Of a stretch of DNA of 64,000 nt, positions 34,002-41,608 are shown in pieces (position 1 is the first letter of the stretch; every line of letters starts with the position of its first letter). Made by a program: the position numbers and the translations under genes. The stretch is from DAINPP01 sp963667315 (GTDB lineage Bacteria > Thermotogota > Thermotogae > MWEM01): the NCBI GenBank assembly GCA_963667315.1, contig OY763325.1, forward strand, positions 1,240,001 to 1,304,000, given 5' to 3'. Under the pieces are notes generated by a model. It was not told the origin of the DNA and did no database searches. It was given only the letters and a program-made list of their open reading frames with translations.

Positions 34002-35759
34002 TTATTCTATCGTCAGAAAAGTATAGAACTCCTCGCTTTCATATTGATTGCCTTCTTTATCTTCAAAGAATAGAGAGTATCTCAGAATATAACGACCGGG
34101 AGCATCCACTTTATCAGGCTTTATTCTCACCGTTGCACTTTTCATTTCATCGGCTTTCAAAGAGAAGCCTTCTTCCAAATCATCATTCCAGGACAAGGAT
34201 TCTCCATAAATTTCTCTGCACAGATTATTGATTTCAATATTGATATCTTTTAGGGTTTTTTCTCCAGTATTTTTAAGACTGAAACTCAAAATGGCATCTT
34301 TTTTTCGTGATAGAATTTCAGGCGAAACAGCAACACATTGAATGAATTCATACGGCGCAATGACCTCTATAGATTTAAACAGATCATCCGATCTGAATTG
34401 ATTCCCCTTTGTGTCTTCAAAGGAGAAATAATAGTGAAGAGCATACTTTCCAAGATTCGAATCTTCGTCAGTCTGAATAACCGTCATCAATTTTGTATTT
34501 AGCTTCGGCAGGAGATCAATCCCCTCGATGAAATCATCGTTATGGTTCAGACTCTCACCAAAATAGTATGGCTCTGCACTGTCACTTTCGATGTTAATAT
34601 CGATATACTTTTCATCCCCGAAGTTTTTAACAAACCAGCTCAGCATTCTTTTGGAATTCTGATTTATCTTCTCCGGTTGCAGATCCATACATCGAATAGC
34701 ATCATTTGCTGGAATAACCGTTATAATGGAATGATAGAGTGGTGTCCTGTAAGAATCACCATTTTCTAACTCAAAAGAATAATAAAAAAGGAGATTGTAT
34801 TCACCTTCAGGATCCTCTAAATCGGTATCGATAATCGCTTTAAGATGCCCCATTTCATTCGACTCCAACTCGATGCCTTCTTCATAATCATCATTGTGAG
34901 TAAGGGCATCGGCGAATATTCTCCTTTGTATCGATTCAATCTCCATGTTGATATCCTTATAGATTGTCTGACTCTTGTTGAGAATGTGAAAGTCAATGGT
35001 CATTTCTGATCCCCTGTAAAATTTTCGGGGACTGATTCCAACCGTTGTCAAACTTTCATTTGGTCCTTTCAAATAGATTGAAACGACACATTCTTCACTT
35101 TCGATTGATATGCCTTCAGAATCGTCAAACCGAAGTGTATAGTAAAGTTCGTATTCTCCCGGTTCGGTTTTCAGTTCAGTCGATATGTTTATCTGAAGAA
35201 TACCGATTTCTCCCGGCTGAAGATTAAATCCTTCATGATAATCATCATTATGATTTAATGCCTCTTTATTGTTTTTAGACTCAATCTTTGAAACTTCTAT
35301 ATCGATATCTTCATAGATTTGATCGCTTTCATTCGCAATCAGGAATGTCAACGTTGTTTTCCCAGCCGTATTAAAACGTAAGGGAAAAAGATCATAAACC
35401 TTCAAACCGTTTTCTGTTGAAAGAAAAGTCAGTTTCTCCGATATTTTTTTCTTCATCTGTGACTTTCCCGACGTTTTATCGCTCAGAATAATCACAAGAT
35501 CGTTCGTCAAGACATCTTCCAACCCAGAATAGTCTGCTATTAAAGTCTTTACATCATCATAGTATTGTTCATTTCCGGAAATCACCCATTTGATCGCATT
35601 TTCCGTTATGAGTTTTGAGATGGTCTTTGTATTTGGTGCGATTTTCTCTGTCATTTTTTCAATATAAAACTTTAAAAACGGTTTTGCTTCGTCACTATTG
35701 ACAGCCAATAAAATAGAACTCATACTTATTAAGATCAAAAATACAAGCACTTTTCTCAT
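34002..35759 (-). CDS. Secreted protein with four tandem HNDD-type repeats
   Basis: A signal peptide (MRKVLVFLILISMSSILLA) and an alpha-helical N-terminal region (about 20-120) are followed by four tandem beta-rich repeats of about 115 residues each. Every repeat has the same core: an acidic motif LNHNDDYHEGFNLQPGE, LTHNDDYEEGIELESNE, LNHNDDFIEGIDLLPK and LSWNDDLEEGFSLKADE, followed by an extended strand and GEY/GKY-L-x-Y-x-x-x-F-E/D-D-x-x-G-x-x-x-x-S. Each unit looks like a CARDB/Ig-type sandwich with a possible calcium-binding DD-x-x-E-G turn. No enzyme domain is seen. I do not recognise a named family. ATG follows GAAAGGAGG. Confidence 0.75.
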   Translation of the reverse strand: MRKVLVFLILISMSSILLAVNSDEAKPFLKFYIEKMTEKIAPNTKTISKLITENAIKWVISGNEQYYDDVKTLIADYSGLEDVLTNDLVIILSDKTSGKSQMKKKISEKLTFLSTENGLKVYDLFPLRFNTAGKTTLTFLIANESDQIYEDIDIEVSKIESKNNKEALNHNDDYHEGFNLQPGEIGILQINISTELKTEPGEYELYYTLRFDDSEGISIESEECVVSIYLKGPNESLTTVGISPRKFYRGSEMTIDFHILNKSQTIYKDINMEIESIQRRIFADALTHNDDYEEGIELESNEMGHLKAIIDTDLEDPEGEYNLLFYYSFELENGDSYRTPLYHSIITVIPANDAIRCMDLQPEKINQNSKRMLSWFVKNFGDEKYIDINIESDSAEPYYFGESLNHNDDFIEGIDLLPKLNTKLMTVIQTDEDSNLGKYALHYYFSFEDTKGNQFRSDDLFKSIEVIAPYEFIQCVAVSPEILSRKKDAILSFSLKNTGEKTLKDINIEINNLCREIYGESLSWNDDLEEGFSLKADEMKSATVRIKPDKVDAPGRYILRYSLFFEDKEGNQYESEEFYTFLTIE

Positions 35760-35936
35760 GATAAAACCTCCTTTCAGAATAAACTGATTATGGATGCCAT
35801 TATGGCTTCATTCTATGAATTTTGCCCTGTATAATGCAGCAAATTCTTTCCATTTCCAGATTGGAGAAACAGAAAGGTGCTGAATAAAAATGTATCTTTT
35901 TATAATATTTTGTTTGGTTGTTAACCCTATACTTTC

Positions 35937-35965
35937 AGTATATACCTGTTTTTATTGAATTTCAA
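35937..35965 (-). promoter_or_regulatory. Promoter of the HNDD-repeat protein gene
   Basis: On the minus strand TTGAAA (35965-35960), a 17-base spacer and TATACT (35942-35937). This gives a leader of roughly 170 bases before the ATG at 35759, in which I see no gene. Confidence 0.65.
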
Positions 35966-35989
35966 GAGTCTGAAATTTCTGTCCCCATC

Positions 35990-36021
35990 AAAAAAGGAGA
36001 ACCGTTAAGTTCTCCTTTTTT
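35990..36021. terminator. Bidirectional terminator
   Basis: AAAAAAGGAGAAC and GTTCTCCTTTTTT form a 13-base-pair stem around CGTTAA. It ends the leftward hydrolase gene and could also stop rightward transcription. Confidence 0.9.
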
Positions 36022-36046
36022 ATTATAATCCTATTCTAATTTTCTG

Positions 36047-36949
36047 CTATAGTGTCATGTTAAGCCAGGCTCTTGCTTCTTCAATGGCTATTAAAAGTGC
36101 ATCCGGTCCGTTAAAAATCCCCAGCATGTGATCGGCATCAAGCTGAACGAATTTTTCCTTGCCTTCATGATTTTTGATGTAAAGCATTCCCATCTGTGGC
36201 TGTGGAGAAACAACCGTATCAGCTAACCCAACGGTTACCATAAGAGGACCATCGAATTTTGCCATTTCAGCAACGGGATCTGTGAGGAAGAGCTCCTGAT
36301 AGAATGGCTTTTTTAAAAGAGTTGTTGCACCCCATGGCAGTGTTGCTTCTAGCATTTCATCTCCATCCAGTTCAAGTGATCCTGTAACAACATCTGCACC
36401 AAGCAATACAGAATATGTATACGCCGGAATCGCAACCGGTGACCAGAGGATAGCTGTTTTGACTCTGCTGTCTCTTGATGCTGTGCAAGCTGCTACAAGT
36501 CCGCCCTGGCTTAGGCCGAGAACACCGATTTTTGACATATCGATATTAGGATTTGATTCAAGAAAATCTATTGCAGCGATTGCATCATCAATCTGCGAGG
36601 AGAATGTCGTATCTTCCCATTTTCCTTCACTTTCCCCGGAACCGATAAAATCAATTCTAAGGGATGCAATGCCATTTTCCGCAAAGATTCTGGCCGTCAT
36701 TTCAAACATGGCCTCTTCCGTTCCGGTGATATCCATTTCGTTCTTCTGTCCTGTAAAACCATGGAAAATAAGAACTGCCGGTTTTGGCTCGAACATATCT
36801 GTCGGTTCCGTTAAAATTCCTTTAATCAACTGTCCATTGTTATAAAAAGAGACCTCTGTTTCAATTGCCTTGATTTCAACAACTTCATCTGCCAGAGAGA
36901 ATGTCATCAAGACAATCATCAGAAAAACTAAAAGAAAACCTTTTTTCAT
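36047..36949 (-). CDS. Secreted alpha/beta hydrolase
   Basis: The start is set at ATG 36949, which has TTTCGGAGGTG upstream and begins a clear signal peptide (MKKGFLLVFLMIVLMTFSLA); the longer frame to 37090 lacks such support. The 300-residue product is an alpha/beta hydrolase: oxyanion region LIFHGFTGQKNE, nucleophile elbow GLSQGG (serine near 145), acid in VGLADTVVS, and histidine in LDADHMLG (near 272). The best general match is the acyl/feruloyl-esterase-like group. It is paralogous to the protein at 60365. It is divergent from a TetR gene with an inverted repeat between them. Confidence 0.88.
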   Translation of the reverse strand: MKKGFLLVFLMIVLMTFSLADEVVEIKAIETEVSFYNNGQLIKGILTEPTDMFEPKPAVLIFHGFTGQKNEMDITGTEEAMFEMTARIFAENGIASLRIDFIGSGESEGKWEDTTFSSQIDDAIAAIDFLESNPNIDMSKIGVLGLSQGGLVAACTASRDSRVKTAILWSPVAIPAYTYSVLLGADVVTGSLELDGDEMLEATLPWGATTLLKKPFYQELFLTDPVAEMAKFDGPLMVTVGLADTVVSPQPQMGMLYIKNHEGKEKFVQLDADHMLGIFNGPDALLIAIEEARAWLNMTL

Positions 36950-36981
36950 TTTATACACCTCCGAAATTTTAAATCCCTTTA

Positions 36982-37007
36982 TTATAACAAAAAGACGTTT
37001 GTTATAA
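36982..37007. promoter_or_regulatory. Perfect inverted repeat, candidate TetR operator
   Basis: TTATAACAAA (36982-36991) and its exact reverse complement TTTGTTATAA (36998-37007) flank six bases. It sits between the hydrolase gene and the divergent TetR gene and overlaps a minus-strand TATAAT (36986-36981), so binding would block the hydrolase promoter. Confidence 0.7.
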
Positions 37008-37130
37008 CATGTAGAACATGCAACTCTTTCAAAAACAAATCTGCTTTCCATCTTTCTGATTTTATTTTTAAAGTTTATCCGGATATCCATGCTAAAATAA
37101 ACTCACCATTCACAAAAGAAGGAGGACTGT

Positions 37131-37685
37131 ATGATCACAACAAAAAAGGCTTTTTCGGTCTCTTTAAAAAAGATACTCATGACCAAACCGCTTAATAAGA
37201 TAACGATCACCGATATAACAGAAGATTGTGGTGTCAACCGTCAAACTTTCTATTATCATTTCCGGGATATTTATGCACTGATTGAATGGATTTATTCAAA
37301 CGAAGCTCAGAAGGCACTTGATGGGAAAAAAACATACGCTACCTGGCAGGAAGGGTTTCTTCAAATATTCAATTACATATTAGAAAACAAAAATTTTGTC
37401 ACCAGAACCTTCTACTCTTTGAGTCGTGAGTACCTTGAAAATTATCTCTACGATGAAACCTATAATCTTCTGATGGGGGTTATTGAAGAAAAGGCAATCG
37501 AGTATTCCGTAAAAAATAGAGATAAACAATTCATAGCAGATTTTTACAAATACGGCTTCGTAGGTCTGGTGCTAAACTGGATTGGAACGGGTATGAAAGA
37601 AAAGCCTGAAACGATTATTAAAAAGTTAAATATACTGATTCATGGAGATATTTCTAAAGCACTCATAAAATTCCAGAAAAATTAA
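37131..37685 (+). CDS. TetR-family regulator (DhaS-like)
   Basis: 184 residues with an N-terminal helix-turn-helix (ITITDITEDCGVNRQTFYYHFRDIYALIEWIY) and a C-terminal domain resembling the DhaS/TetR_C_8 group (FYKYGFVGLVLNWIGTGMKEKPETIIKKL). GAAGGAGG precedes the ATG. It lies between the divergent secreted hydrolase and the oleate hydratase; regulators of this group are often next to oleate hydratase genes, so it may sense fatty acids. That link is inference. Confidence 0.88.
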   Translation: MITTKKAFSVSLKKILMTKPLNKITITDITEDCGVNRQTFYYHFRDIYALIEWIYSNEAQKALDGKKTYATWQEGFLQIFNYILENKNFVTRTFYSLSREYLENYLYDETYNLLMGVIEEKAIEYSVKNRDKQFIADFYKYGFVGLVLNWIGTGMKEKPETIIKKLNILIHGDISKALIKFQKN

Positions 37686-37716
37686 TTTATACACTTCATA
37701 GATTTTGTCTGATTTT

Positions 37717-37740
37717 TAGACATTTCCGGTAATTTGTCTA
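37717..37740. promoter_or_regulatory. Inverted repeat upstream of oleate hydratase
   Basis: TAGACA (37717-37722) and TGTCTA (37735-37740) form a 6-base inverted repeat in the 118-base gap before the oleate hydratase gene. It differs from the TTATAACAAA repeat upstream, so it may bind another regulator or be incidental. Confidence 0.35.
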
Positions 37741-37803
37741 TTGTAAAAAATGATCTTTTATTCTATCATCTCGTTGCAAATTAATTAGAGGAGGTCATTT
37801 AAG

Positions 37804-39573
37804 ATGTATTACAGTAATGGAAACTATGAGGCATTTGCCAAACCGGAAAAACCGGCAAATGTTGACAAAAAATCAGCCTACCTGGTTGGCTCTGGACTTG
37901 CTTCTCTTGCGGCAGCCTGTTTTTTAATCCGTGATGGTCAGATGAAAGGGTCAAGAATTCATATACTGGAAGAATTGGATATTGCCGGTGGTGCCTGTGA
38001 TGGTATCAACGATCCGACAAAGGGATTTGTGATAAGAGGCGGAAGAGAGATGGAAAATCACTTCGAATGTTTATGGGATCTTTTCCGTTCGATTCCTTCA
38101 CTTGAAGTTGAAGGAATTTCCGTTCTTGATGAATTCTATCGTCTGAATAAACATGATCCAAATTATTCTTTGATGAGAGCAACCGTCAATCGTGGAGAAG
38201 ATGCACATACAGACGGCAAATTCGGATTGTCACAGGAAGGGGCAATGGAGATTGTGAAACTCTTCATGACAAAGGATGAAGACCTGTACGATAAAAAGAT
38301 TGAAGACGTCTTCAGCGACGAAGTCTTCAATTCCAACTTCTGGCTCTATTGGCGAACGATGTTTGCTTTTGAAAATTGGCACAGCGCTCTTGAGATGAAA
38401 CTTTATTTCCAGAGATTTATCCATCATATCGGCGGATTGCCTGATTTCTCCGCTCTTAAATTCACAAAATACAATCAGTACGAATCCCTCATCATGCCGA
38501 TGATGAAATTCCTTGAGGCACATAATGTGCATTTCGAATACAGTACAACGGTTAAAAATGTCATTTTTGAGATTAAAAACAACAAAAAAGTGGCCAAACA
38601 GATTATCTTTACTCAAAACGGGGAAGAACAAAGCATTGATCTTCTTGAAGATGATCTTGTATTCATCACAAACGGGAGCTGTACAGAAAATTCCACACTC
38701 GGTGATGATGAGCATGCCCCTGAGATCCATACAACAGGCGGAGGGTGCTGGGACCTTTGGAGAAATATCGCCGATCAGGACAGCTCTTTCGGAAATCCCG
38801 ACAAATTCTGCACGGATGTTGAAGCAACAAACTGGGAATCTGCAACGATTACCGTCACAGACAGGAAGATCGGAAAATATATCGAAAATATCTGTAAAAG
38901 AGATCCATACAACGGAAAGGTTGTTACGGGAGGTATCATATCCGTAAAGGACTCCGGATGGTTGATGAGCTACACGTTAAACAGACAGCCCCATTTCAAG
39001 GAACAGACAAAAAATCAGCTGGTTGTATGGGTATACGGTTTGTTTACCGATGTTCCGGGTGATTTTATTAAAAAACCCATGAGGGAATGTACCGGAAGAG
39101 AAATCACACAAGAATGGCTTTACCATATCGGTGTGCCGGAAGAAGAAATCGTTGCGCTTTCAGAAAACGGAACAAAATGTATCCCATGTATGTTGCCGTA
39201 TATTACAGCTTTCTTCATGCCGCGTACAGAAGGCGACAGACCAAAAGTTGTCCCTGAGGGCGCTGTCAACTTTGCCTTCATGGGTCAGTTTTCTGACACG
39301 GTAAGAGATACCGTTTTCACCACTGAATATTCGGTCAGAACGGCAATGGAAGCAGTTTATAGGTTATTAAATATCGACCGGGGTATCCCCGAAGTTTTCG
39401 GTTCCTGCTATGATATCCGTGTATTACTTGATTCAACATCAAAACTGATGGATGGAAAGAAACTTTCAGATCTGAAAATCCCGCTTAAATACAAGGTGGC
39501 TGAAAAAAAGATCAAGAAAATACTTCCGGGAACGATCGTCGAAGAGTTTTTAAAACGTTACAATCTGATATAA
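37804..39573 (+). CDS. ohyA: Oleate hydratase
   Basis: This FAD-dependent fatty acid hydratase adds water to the cis-9 double bond of oleic and related acids to give 10-hydroxystearate, usually as a detoxification step. The N-terminal dinucleotide fold AYLVGSGLASLAAACFLIRDG...IHILEELDIAGGACDG and the strongly conserved FVIRGGREMENHFECLWDLFRSIPSLE are diagnostic. Further family stretches include FAFENWHSALEMKLYFQRFIHHIGGLPDFSALKFTKYNQYESLI and NFAFMGQFSDTVRDTVFTTEYSVRTAMEAVY. Length 589 is normal. No signal peptide is present; the family is cytoplasmic or peripheral on the membrane. GAGGAGG is upstream. The preceding TetR gene is a likely regulator. Confidence 0.96.
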   Translation: MYYSNGNYEAFAKPEKPANVDKKSAYLVGSGLASLAAACFLIRDGQMKGSRIHILEELDIAGGACDGINDPTKGFVIRGGREMENHFECLWDLFRSIPSLEVEGISVLDEFYRLNKHDPNYSLMRATVNRGEDAHTDGKFGLSQEGAMEIVKLFMTKDEDLYDKKIEDVFSDEVFNSNFWLYWRTMFAFENWHSALEMKLYFQRFIHHIGGLPDFSALKFTKYNQYESLIMPMMKFLEAHNVHFEYSTTVKNVIFEIKNNKKVAKQIIFTQNGEEQSIDLLEDDLVFITNGSCTENSTLGDDEHAPEIHTTGGGCWDLWRNIADQDSSFGNPDKFCTDVEATNWESATITVTDRKIGKYIENICKRDPYNGKVVTGGIISVKDSGWLMSYTLNRQPHFKEQTKNQLVVWVYGLFTDVPGDFIKKPMRECTGREITQEWLYHIGVPEEEIVALSENGTKCIPCMLPYITAFFMPRTEGDRPKVVPEGAVNFAFMGQFSDTVRDTVFTTEYSVRTAMEAVYRLLNIDRGIPEVFGSCYDIRVLLDSTSKLMDGKKLSDLKIPLKYKVAEKKIKKILPGTIVEEFLKRYNLI

Positions 39574-39697
39574 CAGAAACCACCTTCGGGCAGTTTTTGT
39601 ATTCTTTTCACTCCACGCAAATTGTTTTAATACAACTTAATCATGGTTTATTTATCAATCAATATAATGGTATATCTAATTTTAAAGGAGTGAAAAA

Positions 39698-41242
39698 ATG
39701 AATAACAATTTCTTAAAAAAAACCCTGGCAATACTGATAATCATTTCATGTGTATTGACGGTTTCAACAATGGCAGATTCAAAGATGATGTATCTTGGCA
39801 GCTACGAAACCGGAACAAACGGCAACGGTGAAAAAAGCAGTGCGGAAATTGCGAAATACAACCCTTTAAACCAAAAACTCTTCGTCATAGTGGGCGCAGA
39901 AGATTCATTGGTTATGGCAGATATGTCAACACTTGAAAACAAGTCCGGAAACGAAATAGAAACTTATAAAACCATTGAACTCGCCGGAATCGTTGATGGT
40001 TTCAATATAGGAGATATCACTTCCGTTGCTGTCTGTAAATCAGGAAACAGAGTAGCCGTTGCCGCACAAGCTGAAAGATTTGATATGCCGGGTAGAGCTA
40101 TCTTACTTGACAGCGAAGGAGCGTTCATAAACGCCTTTGAAACAGGTATACAACCCGATATGATCACTTTCACTCCGGATGGAAAATATATCCTGACAGC
40201 AGACGAAGGGGAACCAAGAGACGGTTACGCTGAAGGAACTGTTGATCCAAAGGGAAGCCTTTCAATCATCGATGTTGAAACGGGTGTTGTTACAATAGTA
40301 GATTTTTCAGAATTTGATGCCATCAGGGACACATTAGCTGTTAATGGTCTTATTCTTAAGAAAGGGGCATTACCTTCAGCAGACCTTGAACCGGAGTACA
40401 TTGGAATCTCAGAAGACAGCGTCTACGCGTACGTTTCAATGCAGGAAGCCAATGCAGTGGCAAAAGTTGAGATTGCAACCGGAACGATTGAATGGTTAAA
40501 AGGTCTTGGATTTAAGGATCACAGTCAGTACAGAAATGCACTCGATTTGAATAAAAATGATAAAAATGCAGTGATTAAGACTGAAGATGTTATGGGCGTT
40601 TACATGCCGGATGGGATTGATGTTGTCAGAATCAACGGAAAAGATTACATCCTCACGGCTAATGAAGGGGATGCAAGGGAATACGGGGATGAAGACAGTG
40701 AAGATTTCTTCATCAACGAAAGGGAAGATGAAGAACTTGAATACGGCATTCTGCTTCATGAAGCCCATGAGGGCCTGACAGAAGGCACACAATATGTATT
40801 TGGCGCAAGATCATTCTCCATCTACGATGCGGATACCATGGAACAGGTCTATGACAGTGGAAGTGATTTCGAACAGATCACAGCCATGCGATTCCCAAAA
40901 TTCTTTAACACCAGCAACAGCAAGATTAAGATTGATGACAGAAGCGACAACAAAGGGCCTGAACCTGAAGATGTAAAGGTACTCGCTATCAACGACAAAA
41001 TCTATGCATTCATCGGTCTTGAAAGAATCGGTGGGGTTATGATGTACGATATCACAAATATCGAAGATGTTAAATTTGTCGATTATGTCAATACAAGAGA
41101 CTTCAGCGATAAAATCGCCGGTGATGTAGCTCCTGAAGGTATTGACGTTGTTTCAGCAGAAAACAGTCCAACAGGATTCCCACTTGTGTTTGTCGCAAAC
41201 GAAGTATCGGGAACCGTTTCTGTTTTCCAGATAATCGGATAA
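39698..41242 (+). CDS. Secreted choice-of-anchor I family beta-propeller protein
   Basis: A signal peptide (about 1-27) is followed by a propeller of about 480 residues. The blades read MITFTPDGKYILTADEGEPRDGYAEGTVDPKGSLSIIDV, LEPEYIGISEDSVYAYVSMQEANAVAKVEI and MPDGIDVVRINGKDYILTANEGDAREYGDE. The C-terminal blades are GPEPEDVKVLAINDKIYAFIGLERIGGVMMYDI and APEGIDVVSAENSPTGFPLVFVANEVSGTVSVFQI. This is the choice-of-anchor I fold, often found fused to or near secreted phosphatases and nucleotidases; here it is free, without anchor. A secreted 5'-nucleotidase is encoded 20 kb away. AAAGGAG precedes the ATG. Confidence 0.85.
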   Translation: MNNNFLKKTLAILIIISCVLTVSTMADSKMMYLGSYETGTNGNGEKSSAEIAKYNPLNQKLFVIVGAEDSLVMADMSTLENKSGNEIETYKTIELAGIVDGFNIGDITSVAVCKSGNRVAVAAQAERFDMPGRAILLDSEGAFINAFETGIQPDMITFTPDGKYILTADEGEPRDGYAEGTVDPKGSLSIIDVETGVVTIVDFSEFDAIRDTLAVNGLILKKGALPSADLEPEYIGISEDSVYAYVSMQEANAVAKVEIATGTIEWLKGLGFKDHSQYRNALDLNKNDKNAVIKTEDVMGVYMPDGIDVVRINGKDYILTANEGDAREYGDEDSEDFFINEREDEELEYGILLHEAHEGLTEGTQYVFGARSFSIYDADTMEQVYDSGSDFEQITAMRFPKFFNTSNSKIKIDDRSDNKGPEPEDVKVLAINDKIYAFIGLERIGGVMMYDITNIEDVKFVDYVNTRDFSDKIAGDVAPEGIDVVSAENSPTGFPLVFVANEVSGTVSVFQIIG

Positions 41243-41250
41243 GCTTTGAG

Positions 41251-41288
41251 AAACAAAAAACGACCCTTAAAGGGGTCGTTTTTTGTTT
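41251..41288. terminator. Strong bidirectional terminator
   Basis: AAACAAAAAACGACCC (41251-41266) pairs base for base with GGGTCGTTTTTTGTTT (41273-41288). It serves the propeller gene on the + strand and the 34-codon gene on the minus strand. Confidence 0.92.
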
Positions 41289-41317
41289 TATGAAGAAAAT
41301 TGTGAATGCTGTTGTTA

Positions 41318-41422
41318 TTATCTGATGAATGCGTCAAATGAATCGGTGAACATTGCTTTGTTCTTTTCAAGTGCTGTTTCGTTGTATCTGATTCCTTTGA
41401 AGAATTTGATTACCTTTTTCAT
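41318..41422 (-). CDS. Small protein of 34 residues, complete transcription unit
   Basis: An ATG at 41422 preceded by CGGAGGTAAAGGG (ideal spacing of eight bases) opens 34 codons ending in TAA. The peptide starts MKKVIKFFKGIRYNETALEK and ends FTDSFDAFIR. The first half is basic and amphipathic with aromatic residues, the second is mildly acidic, and there is no signal peptide. It has its own minus-strand promoter (41489-41459) and runs into the strong terminator at 41288-41251, so the whole unit is self-contained. I do not recognise the family. The basic, amphipathic N-terminus could fit a membrane-associated regulator, a toxin-like or antimicrobial peptide, or a small ribosome- or enzyme-binding protein; none is shown. 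Confidence 0.7.
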   Translation of the reverse strand: MKKVIKFFKGIRYNETALEKNKAMFTDSFDAFIR

Positions 41423-41458
41423 CCCTTTACCTCCGGTTTTTTTTTATCTTTCGGAAGT

Positions 41459-41489
41459 ATTATAGTACCTCAATTCAGGCCGATGTCAA
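41459..41489 (-). promoter_or_regulatory. Promoter of the 34-codon gene
   Basis: Minus strand TTGACA (41489-41484) and TATAAT (41464-41459), both perfect consensus boxes, with a slightly long 19-base spacer. Confidence 0.7.
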
Positions 41490-41608
41490 CAGATTAAAAT
41501 TCAGTCTACTGTAAAGAATCGGTGAAACATGGCAGTAATGTTCAGGTTTTCAATTTTCCCTGTTCAAAACAGTGTTATTCAGAAAAAACCTCAAGTGAAC
41601 TCCACATA

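Noticed and set aside
35890..35958. Possible 22-codon hydrophobic peptide (starting MYLFIIFCLVVNPILSVYTC) on the + strand, with TATAAT upstream at 35830
   Set aside because: The ribosome binding site is weak and too far away, no -35 box is seen, and the stretch overlaps the well-formed minus-strand promoter at 35937-35965.
36950..37090. Longer N-terminus for the secreted hydrolase (start at 37090)
   Set aside because: It would run through the divergent promoter and inverted repeat; the ATG at 36949 has a GGAGG site and begins a signal peptide.
41283..41465. 60-codon + strand frame opposite the 34-codon gene
   Set aside because: No ribosome binding site, and it starts inside the terminator; the minus-strand gene has full signals.
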